Positions 48,144 to 59,885 of a stretch of 64,000 nucleotides of DNA are shown here, piece after piece; the stretch's first letter is position 1; every line of letters begins with the position of its first letter. The notes beneath the pieces are model-generated. The model ran no database searches and was not told the DNA's origin. It saw only the letters and a list, made by a program, of their open reading frames with translations. Both the position numbers and the translations under genes were made by a program. The stretch lies in NCBI GenBank assembly GCA_020152595.1, contig JAIGNY010004456.1:186001-250000 (forward strand), written 5' to 3'. Source of the DNA: Chiridota heheva (taxonomy: Eukaryota; Echinodermata; Holothuroidea; Apodida; Chiridotidae).

Positions 48144-49735
48144 TGCATAACCTAGACCCCAACAAAGCCTCAGGTCCTGACCAAATACCACCATGGTTTC
48201 TAAAAGCACATACTGATGACCTCTATGAAATTCTAACTGATCTCTTTCAAACCTCTGTCGATAATGGTACTATCCTAACAAGTGGAAAAAGCAAACATAT
48301 GTAGTGTTTTTAAAAAGGTGATAAACAAAACCCAGCTAATTATAGACCTATTTCCCTCACCTGCGTTTGTAGTAAAATCCTTGAGCATATAATCCACTCA
48401 CATGTGATGAAATTCCTTGATGAGCATAATATCTTAACTGATTTACAACATGGCTTCCGTGCAAAAAGATCGACTGAAACACAACTCCTCTTAACAATAA
48501 ATGATATCTCTAAACAAATTGACCAAAACAGTAACGTCTCTATGGCTATTCTTGACTTCTCAAAAGCCTTTGATAAAGTCCCCACCAGCGCCTGTTATCC
48601 AAACTTTCCGCCTATGGCATTGATGGAAATCTTCTGGCCTGGTTTGCATCATTCCTCAACAACCGCATCCAGCGTGTTGTTTTGCGGTGAAATCTCTGAT
48701 TCTAAACAGGTTTTATCTGGTGTACCACAAGGTACTGTCTTGGGTCCATTACTTTTCCTCTTATATGTAAATGACATCCCTGATAATATAAACAGCACAG
48801 TCAGACTGTTTGCTGATGACTGCCTTGTGTACAGAACAATTGATAACCCCTCTGACCAACAAATCCTCCAAGATGATCTTAACAAACTTGAACAATGGCA
48901 AAACAAATGGCAAATGAATTTCAACCCCTCCAAATGCTACATCTTGTCAATTTCCTCTAAGAAATGCTTCAAATCACCTGTTTATACCTTATGCAACCAG
49001 CCACTAAAACATGTCAACTCCCACCCATACCTAGGTGTTGAAATTGATAATAAACTTAGATGGGATAAACATATACATAACATAACCAAGAAAGCTAACT
49101 CTATACTTGGCCTTTTAAGCGTAACCTCTCAAACTGTCCCACCGACGTTAAATCCACTGCTTATAAAGCTCTAGTCAGGCCAGTACTTGAGTGCGCATCT
49201 GCAGTCTGGGACCCCATCACCAGTGCGATGTGGATAAACTTGAATCTATTCAAAGGAGCAGCCAGGTTCTGTATGGCAGACTACTCTTATAAATCTAGTG
49301 TAAAAAACATGCTTTATAAATTAGATTGGCCCCTGCTTAAAACAAGACGATACAACACCCGGCTACATATGCTATATAAAATCAATAACAATCTTGTCGC
49401 CATCAATAAAGATGAACTTATCCCCACCGTTAGAACTAATACAAGAAATAATCATGACCTTAATTTCCAGGTTCCCTATGCTAAAAAGAATGTATATAAA
49501 CGCTCCTTCTTCCCTCACACACTAAAGAATTGGAATGCTTTACCGTCAGACATTGTTCATGCACTAAGTCTCAACTGTTTCAAAGCTAAACTTACTAACA
49601 CCTGTATTGCTAACTAGTTTTTTTTTTTATGTTATTTTTTACAAATACTTTTTACGCTCGGTTGGCGTTCATGTCCTCTTGAAGGATTTTTGCCGACTTA
49701 ACCGATTCAGATTCAGATTCAGAAACATACATACA
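48144..49735 (+). pseudogene. Non-LTR retrotransposon fragment (L2/Jockey-type reverse transcriptase)
   Basis: It is 5'-truncated, beginning within the reverse transcriptase at DPNKASGPDQIP (about 48152). Then come NYRPISLTCVCSKILEHII, HGFRAKRSTETQLL, LDFSKAFDKVP, SGVPQGTVLGPLLFLLYVND (about 48718) and LFADDCLVYR (FADD near 48809). The C-terminus ends near 49617, followed by a T-run, a 3' UTR and a short GATTCA repeat (49702-49722). A frameshift pair at about 48585-48690 and stops near 48300 and 49172 inactivate it. Endonuclease is absent. Frame is well kept elsewhere, so the insertion is not ancient. Confidence 0.85.
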
Positions 49736-49959
49736 TACATCCTCTTTGGTCTTCAAGAAGTGTAGTCCTGTTGACCGGTCGTATCGTAGTATCATCTCAA
49801 TCCAAAATCTTGTAACTTCACAATCAAATGTGATTGATAGTACCTATGATGAATTCTGGATGGAAGGCTTGCTGCCTGAAGGTCCAAATCGTAGTAAATC
49901 TGAGCTTAAAAGCTCATTTGTGTCACTATTATAATGAAAGCGAAAGGCTAGCTTGCACC

Positions 49960-51190
49960 AATGCCTATCCAGTTTGTTTTTGAAAATTATTACTAAGGTT
50001 ATTAGCATCCATCAGGACAACTGTAAAGTGGTAGGGGCCTAGAGAGTTCCAAAGTTTACAAACATGGTTAGAAAAGGAATTGTGACGAACACTTGTGCGA
50101 CAATATGGTTGTAGAATCTTTTTGGATTTTGAGCCTCTAGTTATAGTGTTATGCCTGAAAACAAAGAACTTGGTCACAGCTGGATCATACTAGATGTTGG
50201 AGATGACCTTATAAACCTCAATCATATTACCCCTGGCTCTCCTATAAGTCAATATTGGTAGGTTTAGCTTAGCAAGTTGCTCTGGATATTGTAGATATGA
50301 TAATGATGGAATTAATTTAGTGGCTCTCCTCTGAACGCTCTCAATCATGTCGATATGCTTTTTCATGTGTGGAGACCAAACACAGTTTGAAAATTCAATG
50401 TGTGGCCTGACAAAGGCCTTATATAGTTTTATGAGCAATATATCATCAAGAAAGGTAAACGTTCTCCTGATACATGTAACATTTTGCTTGCTTTGTTGAC
50501 TTTCTCATTACTATGTGCATCAAAGGATAGGCTAGAGTCAAAAGTAACACCAAGATCATTCACAGTGGAGACAAAATCTAAAGTATGGTTTAGTATTAGA
50601 ATAGGAAAACATTGGATAATTGTGCCTTAAAATGTTAAGGACTTTACATTTGTCTTGGTGGAACTTCAATAGCCAGTCAGAAGACCATCTACTCAAACTA
50701 TCAAGATTCTCTTGAAGAATATCATGGTCATGCGTTAAATTAACACATTTATAAAGCTTGGTGTCATCCACAAAAAGATATACATTTGAGTTGATTATGT
50801 CAGGCAGATCATTAATATAAATAACAAAGAGTAAAGGACCCAGGACGCTGCCTTAGGGTATGCCACTGGTAACTGATTCTGATTTGTAACCATTAACCAT
50901 GATGTGTTAAGATCTATTAGTTAGAAAGGATCTTATCCAGCCATGTAGAGGATTTTTGATACCATATTTACTGAGTTTATACAACAAATGCTCATGAGGT
51001 ACAGTGTCAGAAGCTTTCATAAAGTCTAGATAAATAACATAACTGGCTCATTACTTTCTTAGGCTTCTGTAAAATCATTCAGAATATTCAGTAGTTGTAG
51101 TGCAGTAGATCTTCTTCCCATAAAACCAGACTGCTTTGAGCTTATCAGATCATTGTCTAATAGGTAGGCTATGTTGAGTTCGCATAAGAA
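49960..51190 (-). pseudogene. CR1-type non-LTR retrotransposon fragment
   Basis: Minus-strand reading from about 51180: SSKQSGFMGRRSTALQLLN, then a GIP-QGSVLGP motif near 50860 in which the Gln codon is a TAA stop, YINDLPD, and FVDDTKLYK (Val in place of the usual Ala before DD). The C-terminal part has LYKAFVRPHIEF, IESVQRRATKLI and TYRRARGNMIEVYK, ending near 49965. The QRRATKLI and RRARGDMIEVYK-type motifs are typical of CR1-like elements. It is 5'-truncated, carries frameshifts, and lies head-to-head with the plus-strand CR1-type element that begins near 51310. Confidence 0.85.
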
Positions 51191-51309
51191 AAACATTTTC
51201 AAGCAATAATGTTCTCACAATCATAAAAAAAAGTTCATAATGCATGGGAAATGGATCGATGGATTTGTAGTGAAATTTAGTGATTCAGAGATACATATTC
51301 CAGGTTACT

Positions 51310-52584
51310 AAGTTTTCAGATAAGACAGATTAGATACTCTCAATGGTAGAGGAGGTGGTGTTCTATTGTTTGTAAATGACAATTTTAATTGCATAGATAT
51401 GACTGCTCAAGTTTCTTTTGGTTTCTCGAATTGCCTACTGTGGGAGCTTATTGTTGATGGTGATGTTGGTAGTTCAGTGGTTGTTGGTGTTGTATATAGA
51501 TCACCAAATTCTTGTCCTGAAAATAATCAGAAATTGCTTGACTGCTTTAGGAAAGTTGCTTCTAGGAGGGTTATTGTTTTTGGGGACTTTAATTTTCCAG
51601 ACATTGATTGGAATCTTTGCATTAGTGGTCCACATGGTAAAGATTTTCTGGAAGTTGTATCCGACTGCTTTTTCACCCAGCATGTGTTGTTTCCCATGCG
51701 TGGTAATAATTGTCTTGATTTGCTTTTCAGTAGTGAAGAAAGTATGGTTAGAAATGTGCTAAGTAGAGGTAAGGTAGGGTGTAGTGATCATGACCTCATT
51801 AGTTTTGATCTGTATTGTTTCACAAAGGTTTCTCCAGCTAATAAACTAGTCTTAGATTTTAAGAATGCTGGCTTTGCCACACTTTAGGATAATTTGTTAT
51901 TAGATTGGACTTCTTTGTTATGTGGCTTAGATCCTGCTAAAGCATGGGATGTTTTCCGAACTAAAGTTTTGGATGGTGTAAATAGGTTTGTCCCTTTAAA
52001 GAAAGTATGTAGGCATAATTGGCCAGTGTGGATGTCTCGGGAGGTTTTGCAGACTGTTTGGGAAAAGAAGAAGAAGTGGCGTTGTTATAAAAAGCAGTGG
52101 GTGTCCTGCGGAGCTTGCTACTTATAAAGATTATGAAAAGTTCACTATGGGTTTGATAAGAGATACTAAAGTGTCTTAAAAAAAACGTTTGTCCAAAGAG
52201 GTTAAGATTAATCCTAAGTCGTTTCACTCTTATGTTCACTCAAAGCAAAAAACCAAGGAGGTTGTTGGTCCCCTTTAGGGTAATGATGGTGTTACTATCA
52301 ATAGTGGTAAGGATATGGCTGAGTTTTTGAATGACTACTTTGTATCTGTTTTTACTAAGGAGTCCCTTGCTGATGATGTTGTGGAGTATCTTAGTGTGCA
52401 CTCTCCAGTATCATTAAGGATGTTGATTTTTCAGTTGATGTTGTTTCTAAGAAGTTAAAGGGGTTTGATTTTAAATAAAGCACCCGGTCCAGATTGTATA
52501 CATCCTGCTGTTTTACGTGAGTGTTCTGATGTTCTTTCTGTTCCCCTGAGTATTATCTTTTCACAATGCTTTGATGTTGGTGTT
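51310..52584 (+). pseudogene. CR1-type non-LTR element, 5' part (outer layer of nest)
   Basis: It opens in the endonuclease (NGRGGGVLLFVND near 51340). GVVYRSPNS, FGDFNFPDIDW (near 51580) and SDHDLISFDL (near 51786) are the conserved endonuclease blocks. A linker follows, and the start of the reverse transcriptase with KAPGPD..HPAVLRE near 52478-52520. Stops and small frameshifts are present (for example 51885, 52275). The reading breaks at 52584 and resumes at 54456, because another element with an 11-bp duplication (52574-52584 and 54445-54455) lies between. Confidence 0.85.
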
Positions 52585-52690
52585 AAATGTTAAATGGGAT
52601 AACTCCACAACTCACCTCATCCTCCGTAAACTCCTTTGCCTCCCCCCCCTTCCTCCATAGGAAACATATTCTTTCCTTCTGGATACCCAG
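52585..52690 (+). mobile_element. RNase-H-type non-LTR fragment, left piece (middle layer of nest)
   Basis: It starts directly after the first ATGTTGGTGTT (52574-52584) and ends in the codons for SFWIP just before the hAT-type element. It is the 5'-truncated beginning of the inserted fragment whose remainder is 53741-54444. Confidence 0.8.
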
Positions 52691-53732
52691 TAGAGCTGTG
52701 AACGTTTAGGGATTTTTAGTAAGCGTGTACACGCCAAAAAAGCGGCGTGTATCGTGTACCACGAGTTTAGTACCGTAATTTTCGGAAATACACCAAAATT
52801 GCTCCAAAACTACAGGTAAGTAAAAGATCGCGCAACTAGTATGGCAAAAAGTACTGACTGCATTGCCCAAATAGGCGCTGAGTTTTGCTTTCCAAATCGT
52901 AAAAGTTTACTTCTACAGTACAAATCATCATTTTATGGAAAATATGCATGGAAATTCAGTTTAGAAAAAACAGATAACTTCCTTTCAATGTCATTTAAAC
53001 TCAACATCGCGTAACTTGTTTGTTCTATTCACTACGGCTTTCAAAGCTCTGTAAAAATCTTGCATACTGAGGCCTATGATATACCTCGCCGTAAAACATT
53101 TCAAAACTACGCCACCACCACCAGGAAGTTCTGAAATATTAGTTCTCTCGAAAAAATGGCCGCCTTCTTTGCGAAGCATGCAGAATTTCAGCTTTGTTAT
53201 AACCTTTTTCTGTTTATATATTATGCAATATTTTTTCTTTCTTGCAAAATTTATTTGACTTATCAGGTAATATTTACATGTAAATGTACTGATTGTCACG
53301 ATTCAAGTGTTTTTTGGTCGATGAAACAGGCCTTGATTGCATGGGATTTAAAGCCTTATAGCCTAACGTTAGGCCTATTGTTAGTTTCACTGTTTACTGC
53401 TGCACATTCGCGGTGCACTTTACAAGTTAGATTACTCAGTTTTCGGCGAAATCAAAGTGCATAATATCCCCATTCATAGGTGATTACTGCGCATTTGTGA
53501 TTCGCACATTTAAAAAAAAATATGCTAATCGGTTTAACAGTTTGTAAAAAATCATTGAATGGAATTTTGTCAGCCGAATGTGTGTGTGATTTGAATCATG
53601 AATATTGATTTTCAACGGCAAGACACTAGGCCTATAATGTATGAAAAACGATTACTCGCAATGAAGTATTTAGTAAACGTTTACAAGATTTGCGAGCGTG
53701 TAGCGAGTACACGCTAAACGGTCACAGCTCTA
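52691..53732. mobile_element. Non-autonomous hAT-type transposon, 1,042 bp (inner layer of nest)
   Basis: Terminal inverted repeats are TAGAGCTGTGAACGTTTAG at 52691 and, reading inward from 53732, TAGAGCTGTGACCGTTTAG. The 8-bp target duplication ATACCCAG is exact (52683-52690 and 53733-53740). It cuts the RNase H motif of the surrounding retrotransposon, and the frame is continuous across the site without it. No transposase is visible; a 102-residue open frame (53156-53464) has no recognised domain. A second copy starts at 63753, and a fragment lies at 61445-61680. Confidence 0.9.
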
Positions 53733-53740
53733 ATACCCAG

Positions 53741-54444
53741 TCATGTTGGCATCCCTGGCAATGACAGGGCTGATGCAGCTGCTAAGCTTGCCCTCACCCT
53801 TCCCCCTACCCTTTTTCTTAAAACCCTTTCTGACATCAAACTGCTTATGACTTCCCTTGTCCGTGGCCGCTGGCAAACCTCATGGGACTCCCAAATTGAT
53901 AAAAAAAAACTCCATGTCATCCAGCCCACCATTCCGATCAAACCCACTACTCACAACCTATACCGTGTCGACAACATCCACATTACCTGCCTTAGAATAG
54001 GTCACACCCACCTCACTCACTCCCACCTCACTCACTCCCACTTCCTTAATGGCTCCCCTCACCCCTCTGCAACAATTGCCATTGCACCCTGACAGTCCAT
54101 CACATTTTCCTTGCTTGCCCCCTGTACAACCTTTCCAGAGCTTCCCTCACTGCCCACAACTCAGTAGTTAAGCTCTTCCAAAAAAACCTCCAGATAAAAT
54201 TATCTCCTTCTTTTATCATTCTTCCCTCTACATTCATATTTAGTCCTCCTTCCCCAACCCCTCTCTCTCTCCACATTATTCTTCCACCCATACACCTCTC
54301 TTGATCCCAGCTTTCTGGCTTTTAGTTCTCGTGTTTCTCTCAATATCCCCATGTTTACTCTCCTTCCTGCCTCTAGAATGATCTTACCTCTCAGGCACAA
54401 TTTGACCCTTGCTGTTGTGGTGCTGTTAAACTCTTCATCAAACA
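53741..54444 (+). pseudogene. RNase-H-type non-LTR fragment, right piece (middle layer of nest)
   Basis: It opens with HVGIPGNDRADAAAKLAL, the last RNase H block; its first residues (WIPS) are left of the hAT-type element. The C-terminal region after it has RIGHTHLTHSH and a decayed zinc-knuckle stretch, then a pyrimidine-rich tail shared with 178-722. The end is set by the second ATGTTGGTGTT at 54445-54455. Stops are common. The I and Jockey groups include elements with a C-terminal RNase H, so the clade stays open. Confidence 0.8.
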
Positions 54445-55845
54445 ATGTTGGTGTTGTTCTTAGTGATTGGAGAATTGCAAATGTCACTCCTATTTTTAAA
54501 AAGGGTGACCACAGTTTGCCCTGTAAGTATAGGCTAGTAAGTCTTACTAGTTCTGTGTGCAAGGTCATTGAGTCCATTGTTAAGGATATTGTACTAGATC
54601 ATTTACTGGTCAATAATTTGTTGAACTTATAAATTTATTGGAATTTCTTGATGATGTTACAAAACTAGTTGATTCTAGTCATAATGTGGTTGTTATTTAT
54701 TTAAGACTTCCAATAAGCATTTGATAAGGTTCCGTCAGGCAGGTTCATGTTGAAAACAAGAGCTCTTGGTGTGAAGGGAAAGTGCCAGTTGGATAGGTCA
54801 CAAAGAGTTGTTGTTAATAGTGAAGTATCTCTGGAAGAAGGTTACAAGTGGTGTTCCTCGGGGTTCTGTATTGGTTCCGCTTCTTTTCTAAATTTTCATT
54901 AAAGATATTGATGTTTCCCTTGGCTCCAGGATTTGTAAAGTTGCTGATGACACTAAGCTGTACAGGATGATGATGCTAGGGATTCCTTACTGTTGCAAAC
55001 TGATCTGGATAAGTTAGTTTCTTGGTCCCAAATGTGGCAGATGCCATTCAATGTTGATAAATGCAAGTTTATTTATTTTGGTCACAGCAATTTGGCTTTT
55101 GATTACTGCATGAATGGTTCAGATCTTGGTTGTGTTGATCAAGAAAAGGATTTAGGTGTTGTCATTACTAGTAATCTGAAGCCTTCTAAACAGTGTGCTT
55201 TAACAGTTGCAAGGGCAAATAGGATGCTTGATTTGATTAGCAGAAATTTTTGTTTTCTTGGTAGAGAGGTTGTCCTTAATTTGTATAAGCAGTTTGTCAG
55301 GCCTCACCTTGAGTATGCTATTCAGAATTAGAGTCCCTTTTATAAAAAGGATAAGTTCAGATTGGAGCAGGTTTAGCGAAGAGCCACTAGACTAATTCCT
55401 AAGGTAAGGAATCTCTCTTATGAATCTAGGTTGCAATTTCTTGGTTTGACCAAGCTTGAGTTGGGAAGAGTACGTGGCGATATGATTCAGGTTTTTAAAT
55501 TCCTGTCTGGTAGTTCTGCTTTGACTTCCTGTAATTTATTGCATGTTTCAGCTAATCCTCATGTGACACTTGGTAATAGTTTGAAGTTGACCAAAGAGTT
55601 CTCATGGATAGATATTCAGTGTTTTAGTTTTAGCAAAGAGTCGTTAATGAGTGGAATGGTTTGCCTGAGTTGGTAGTTAGCTCCAATTCTGTTCACAATT
55701 TAAAAGTCAACATTAATAAGTTTTTTACTAACTCTGGGCGTCTTTGATTTTTTTTTGTTTTGGTGGTGGTGGTGGTAGTTTGGGCTTTTTACTGGGTGAT
55801 GTACCTTTCTTAGCCCGTCATCTTGTTATGTTATGTTTTGTTATA
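54445..55845 (+). pseudogene. CR1-type non-LTR element, 3' part (outer layer of nest)
   Basis: It continues the reverse transcriptase interrupted at 52584: LSDWRIANVTPIFKKGD (54459-54510), YRLVSLTSSVCKVIES, a damaged palm region (stops near 54630-54890) with a VADDTKLY-type block near 54940-54965, then W.MPFNVDKCKFIYFG, DLGVVITSNLKPSKQC and LYKQFVRPHLEYA. C-terminal GRVRGDMIQVFKFL lies near 55458. A GT-rich 3' UTR (GGTGGTGGTGGT near 55765) ends in TGTTATGTTATGTTT-like repeats near 55845. Confidence 0.85.
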
Positions 55846-55849
55846 TAAG

Positions 55850-55943
55850 GCTTCCAGTGAGTATCCAATCTATTAAAAGTGTTAAGAGTTGGTGCTGATA
55901 CAACTTTTTTAGGGAGACCATTCCATACATTAACCACCCTGTA
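55850..55943 (-). pseudogene. Short CR1-type C-terminal fragment
   Basis: On the minus strand it reads RVVNVWNGLPKKVV, then LNTFNRLDTHW. This is the closing motif of CR1-like ORF2 proteins. Only ~94 bp remain, abutting the 3' end of the plus-strand CR1-type element. Confidence 0.65.
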
Positions 55944-55959
55944 TTTCACAGGCCCCTAG

Positions 55960-56278
55960 TTTTGCTTTTTCATAGTGGTGCACTCCTCAATGGCTCCACC
56001 CTGTCTCTTTTTATATTTCCCTAAGCACTTAAGGCTATTAACTAACTAGGCCTAAGCACTTTAGGCTACATTTTGGGAGCAAATGATTCCAGTTCGAGAA
56101 TCTAGCCAACAACAGGCTACACTGTCACTTGTGACTGCTTTTTCATAGTGTTGCGCCCCTCAATGGCTTTACCCTGCCTCTTTAATTTCACTAAGCACTT
56201 TAGGCTACATCTTGGGAGCAAATTAATCAAGTTCCAGAATCTAGCCTGCAACAGGGCTACACTTATGACTTGGTCAAT
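55960..56278 (+). repeat. Tandem duplication, unit ~170 bp
   Basis: GCTTTTTCATAGTGGTGC, CTCAATGGCTCCACCCTG, TAAGCACTTTAGGCTACAT and a GGGAGCAAAT..AGAATCTAGCC..CAACAGG phrase recur in order from 56138. Non-coding. Confidence 0.7.
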
Positions 56279-56489
56279 GCTAGTTGGGCTGCAATCCAAT
56301 GCACTTTGAAAATGGTTAGCTTCTCAAAATGATAACGAATTTATTAATGAAAAGACAATACCATGACCCTACCTAACATCAAGTTTAAATAAGTTTGTTG
56401 TTTGTACATGATCTTCCCTTATGGGAATTCCTATAAAAGACTCCTATATGGAGCATAGACGCCAAGCTATAGCTTGCATAGCAAATCCA

Positions 56490-56785
56490 GTCTCGTGCGA
56501 CCGAAACAGAAGTGGATGAACACCGGGTTTTCACCCTGCTCTTTTCGAGAAGTGTTCAGAGAACCAGGTAGAGTGTGACTGTTCTACCATCGGGATTGAC
56601 GGCTAAAAGTCCCCTCTGAAGGACGGCAATTGCCACTTCTCTCAACAGCTGAATGAGGAACAGGAGCTTTGATGATTGGCATATCTGTCTGCGTAGCTGT
56701 GAAAAAACTGTTAAGACCTGTCTGAGGCTTGAACTGGGTACCTCCAGTATCTCTGTCGTGCGCTCTACTAACTAAGCTACCTGAC
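56490..56785 (-). mobile_element. tRNA-derived SINE (family B), minus orientation
   Basis: The tRNA-like head is at the right: on the minus strand TAGCTTAGTTAGTAGAGCG (A-box region, 56779..56761), then CCCAGTTCAAGCC (B-box region, 56735..56726 and flank). The body contains CCGTCCTTCAGAGGGGAC, TCTGAACACTTCTCGAAAAG and GTGTTCATCCACTT, each also in the plus-strand copy at 59886-60210. Ends and target duplication are not fixed. Confidence 0.8.
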
Positions 56786-56899
56786 TCCTGAGTTAAAAGT
56801 CCTAAAATCCATAAATTAAAATTGAAATAGGCGTAACGTTAGCTTAGGCCTATCATTTCACTGCATTAGTGCATGTTCACTGTGCACAACATGACAAAC

Positions 56900-58740
56900 C
56901 ACCATATTCACATAAATTTCTGTTCTTGTTTTATGTGAGTTGACACAATTAAAATGGGAAGATACAGAAACTTGTCAGTTGTCACGGGTGTTCTACTTCT
57001 AGCTTAGTCAGGGAGTATACTCTATGCAACCAATGACAATTTAAAATGGCCTAGGCTAAGCTGAATTGAACAGAACACTCCAATTTAAATGTCTCAAAAT
57101 GATAAAGAATTCATTCATGAAAAGCTTAACAAATTTACTTACTGTTCAAATCATTGTTAGGCAATACTATGACCATACCTAAATTAACTTAAATGTCCTA
57201 AAACCGTAGCGAAATAGCATTTTTATTGAAGAGTTGTTTGCAAATTATTCTCCATCCACCAGTACTGCTTGTCAACCGCTTATAAAATGACTAACTGCGT
57301 ATTCGTGCAAATTTGTGTACTTGTAACGCATGGGTGAACACAACTAGATAGGAGAAAACAAAGAGTTTTCACAGGTGCTCACGCGATGGTCAATTCATCA
57401 TGGGTGAAAATATTCAAAATTGAGTCGCGTGCAAGATTGATTTACAAATGGAATATTTTATCAATGATATTTTTTGTTACTTCAAAACTTGTTGCCGCTT
57501 TCTCCATGCTGGTTTTGAAGAGGGTCAAATACACCTTACAAAAAACACTATACAGTACTGGTTCATTCAAGTTACGTTAAGTTCTACTTAGATTTGCTGT
57601 ACGTGTATGACAGGCTTGGAGATCAGAACGCACGGTAAAAGATATGTACCCGCAAACACGTTTCACGAAAAATTGGGCTTTGTTGTTTTGGTTAAACGCA
57701 GATCTTTTTTTTTTAACAAACTTTTTTTTAAGGAGCGAAAACTTTGTCTTCTGAATGGCCTATCATAAATTTTCTTCAATGGATTACTAAAGATGGAATT
57801 AAAGTATGTACATGTATGGTTGAAGTTTCAGACAAAAGTAAGAAAGTTTTCATATCGCAATTTGAGTTGCACTAAATTTTTAGTGCAACGTTTTGGGATG
57901 CATGTTGTAGCCCATTCACTTTTGCTTCAGTGTGTGGTTTTAATTTTTCAATATACCATCGTTCATGCCCTTATCCGGAGGATTAGGTCACTACGTGAAT
58001 TGGGCATGAAGATTTCAGCTACTTCTAGCTAGGCAGCATACAATCCATGAAATTAAAAATGGGTGGCGTCAACAGACCTCCGTGAATAGGTTCCAAATTT
58101 ACTTGCTGTACAAAATATTATTAGACAATACTATGAACTTACCTAATCTAACATAAAAGTCCATAAAGCTGTCACCAAATATCATTTCTTTTGAAAAGTT
58201 GTCCGTAAAATTTTCCCTATCAAGCACTACTGGCTTATCCACCGGGTACGACATGACAAACTGCGTATTCGTGTAAATTCATACGCTCGTTTCCCAGTGG
58301 TATTTCAGTTTGTGCTCGCGATCATATTAGGAAACAGGCATACATCATTTTGGTAGTATTTACGCAGATATTTTTTTTTTGGATACGTGTTGTAGCCCAT
58401 TCACTTTTGCTTCAGTGTGTTGTTCATCTTTTTTAATTGACTTGCATTGGTCACTGGGGTATTTGGGCATGAATATTCATGCTACTGGTGTTCATGCAGA
58501 CTAGCATTTCAGTTGTGCTCGCGATCATAGAAGGAAATGGGCGTACATCATTTTAAAGAGTGAAAACTTTGTCTTTTGAATGGCCTATTTTCCTAAATTT
58601 CCTTTAATGGATTACATTAGAAGGAATCAAATTATGTATGTATGGTTTTTAGACAAAAATAAGAAGGTTTTTATATCCCAAAGTAAGTTGTGCTTGGAAC
58701 ACTTCTTGTAGCCCGTTAGCTTTTGCTTCATTGCATGATG
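56900..58740. repeat. Imperfect multi-copy repeat block
   Basis: Phrases recur two or three times in the same orientation: AACTGCGTATTCGTG (57292, 58258), GTTGTAGCCCATTCACTTTT (57904, 58388; decayed at 58706), AAAACTTTGTCTT.TGAATGG (57738, 58566), GGATTACTAAAG/GGATTACATTAG (57781, 58610). The order suggests a diverged duplication of roughly 0.8-1 kb. No protein is recognised. Confidence 0.65.
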
Positions 58741-59387
58741 CATCTTTTTGAAGGTGTCAGGTCAACTCGGCACAGAACCAACTTGGCACAATTCTGCTTG
58801 ACATGGTGCTGAATTAGTCGTGACCATCTCTGCATTACCGAGCTGGTTTCTACCAACTCAGCATCATACATGGTGTATTAAATGTTTGTACCAAGTTGGT
58901 AACTACCAACTCGGCACCATATGTAGGCCTATCGTGTGTTTTGGTGACCAACTCGGTCCAGGAATTAGGGACTTGTCTTTGTGTTTTACAAGTGCAGGTT
59001 TAAAAACTTAAAAGACTAGTTTGCTAGATATGGGGTTGAAGTGAAGGTTGGATTACATCAGATATAGGTAAAAAAATATTGAATTTGTCTACAGTTTTAG
59101 AATCGGTTGTACTGTGTTTATGTTTCAATAGGTTGAAAGTCTATAAATGACACATTAGTTACAACATGAAGTTTTGATTTATTAGACCTATCTTTGTTGT
59201 TGTGGTTAGTTGCAATGGGAGGAACTTTTTGTTTCTTTCCCTGTATGTGCATGTGTTTATTATTTTACGTTGGTAGGTGCTTTAGTAACACATGGTACTT
59301 CTTAATTTAGTTTGCAAGTACATCGTTTCAGAGAGGGAAAAGATTGTTTCGACCAAATAAGATTTTTCTTACAAGATTTTAAAACAA

Positions 59388-59560
59388 TTTTTGGGCGGTA
59401 TAAACTAATTTTCCCTGTTAACAATTTTGGGGTGGTATAAACTGAATTTCCAGTTTACTATTTTGGGGTGGTATAAACTACTTTTTCTGTTAACTTTTCT
59501 CAGGTCATTATGAACTAATTTTCCTATAAGTATTTTTGGGCAGTCTTAGCTAATTTCAAT
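59388..59560 (+). repeat. ~37-bp tandem repeat, 4-5 units
   Basis: GGTATAAACT recurs at intervals of 36-37 bp, each followed by a (A)ATTTTCC-type phrase and TTTTGGGG. The last units are decayed. Confidence 0.75.
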
Positions 59561-59885
59561 TTCAATAAGCTTGCTTCAGATTTCAGTGGGAAAATTAAAC
59601 CTGTGAACCTAGGAATTCTGGGAATTGCATACACTCATTCCGAGGAAATGGGGGAGGGGAGGGGGGGCTTTGAACAAAGTGTTTCCTTCCCAAATAGACT
59701 TTAATTATCTGTGTTGTGTCTTTTTAATAGTTTCTGGTCATACAATTACTCATTATCAAGGACAAAATATAAATGTCATTTCCTACAGTAATCTGTGCCG
59801 AGATGGTCACTACCAACTCAGCACAGGAAAATTGTTTAATCTTGTAATGTGTCGAGATGGTCATGACTTACATGACCAAGAAAGG

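Noticed and set aside
53156..53464. Cys-containing 102-residue protein inside the hAT-type element
   Set aside because: No match to transposase or BED zinc-finger features that I can recognise, and the region is not kept open in the other copy seen here.
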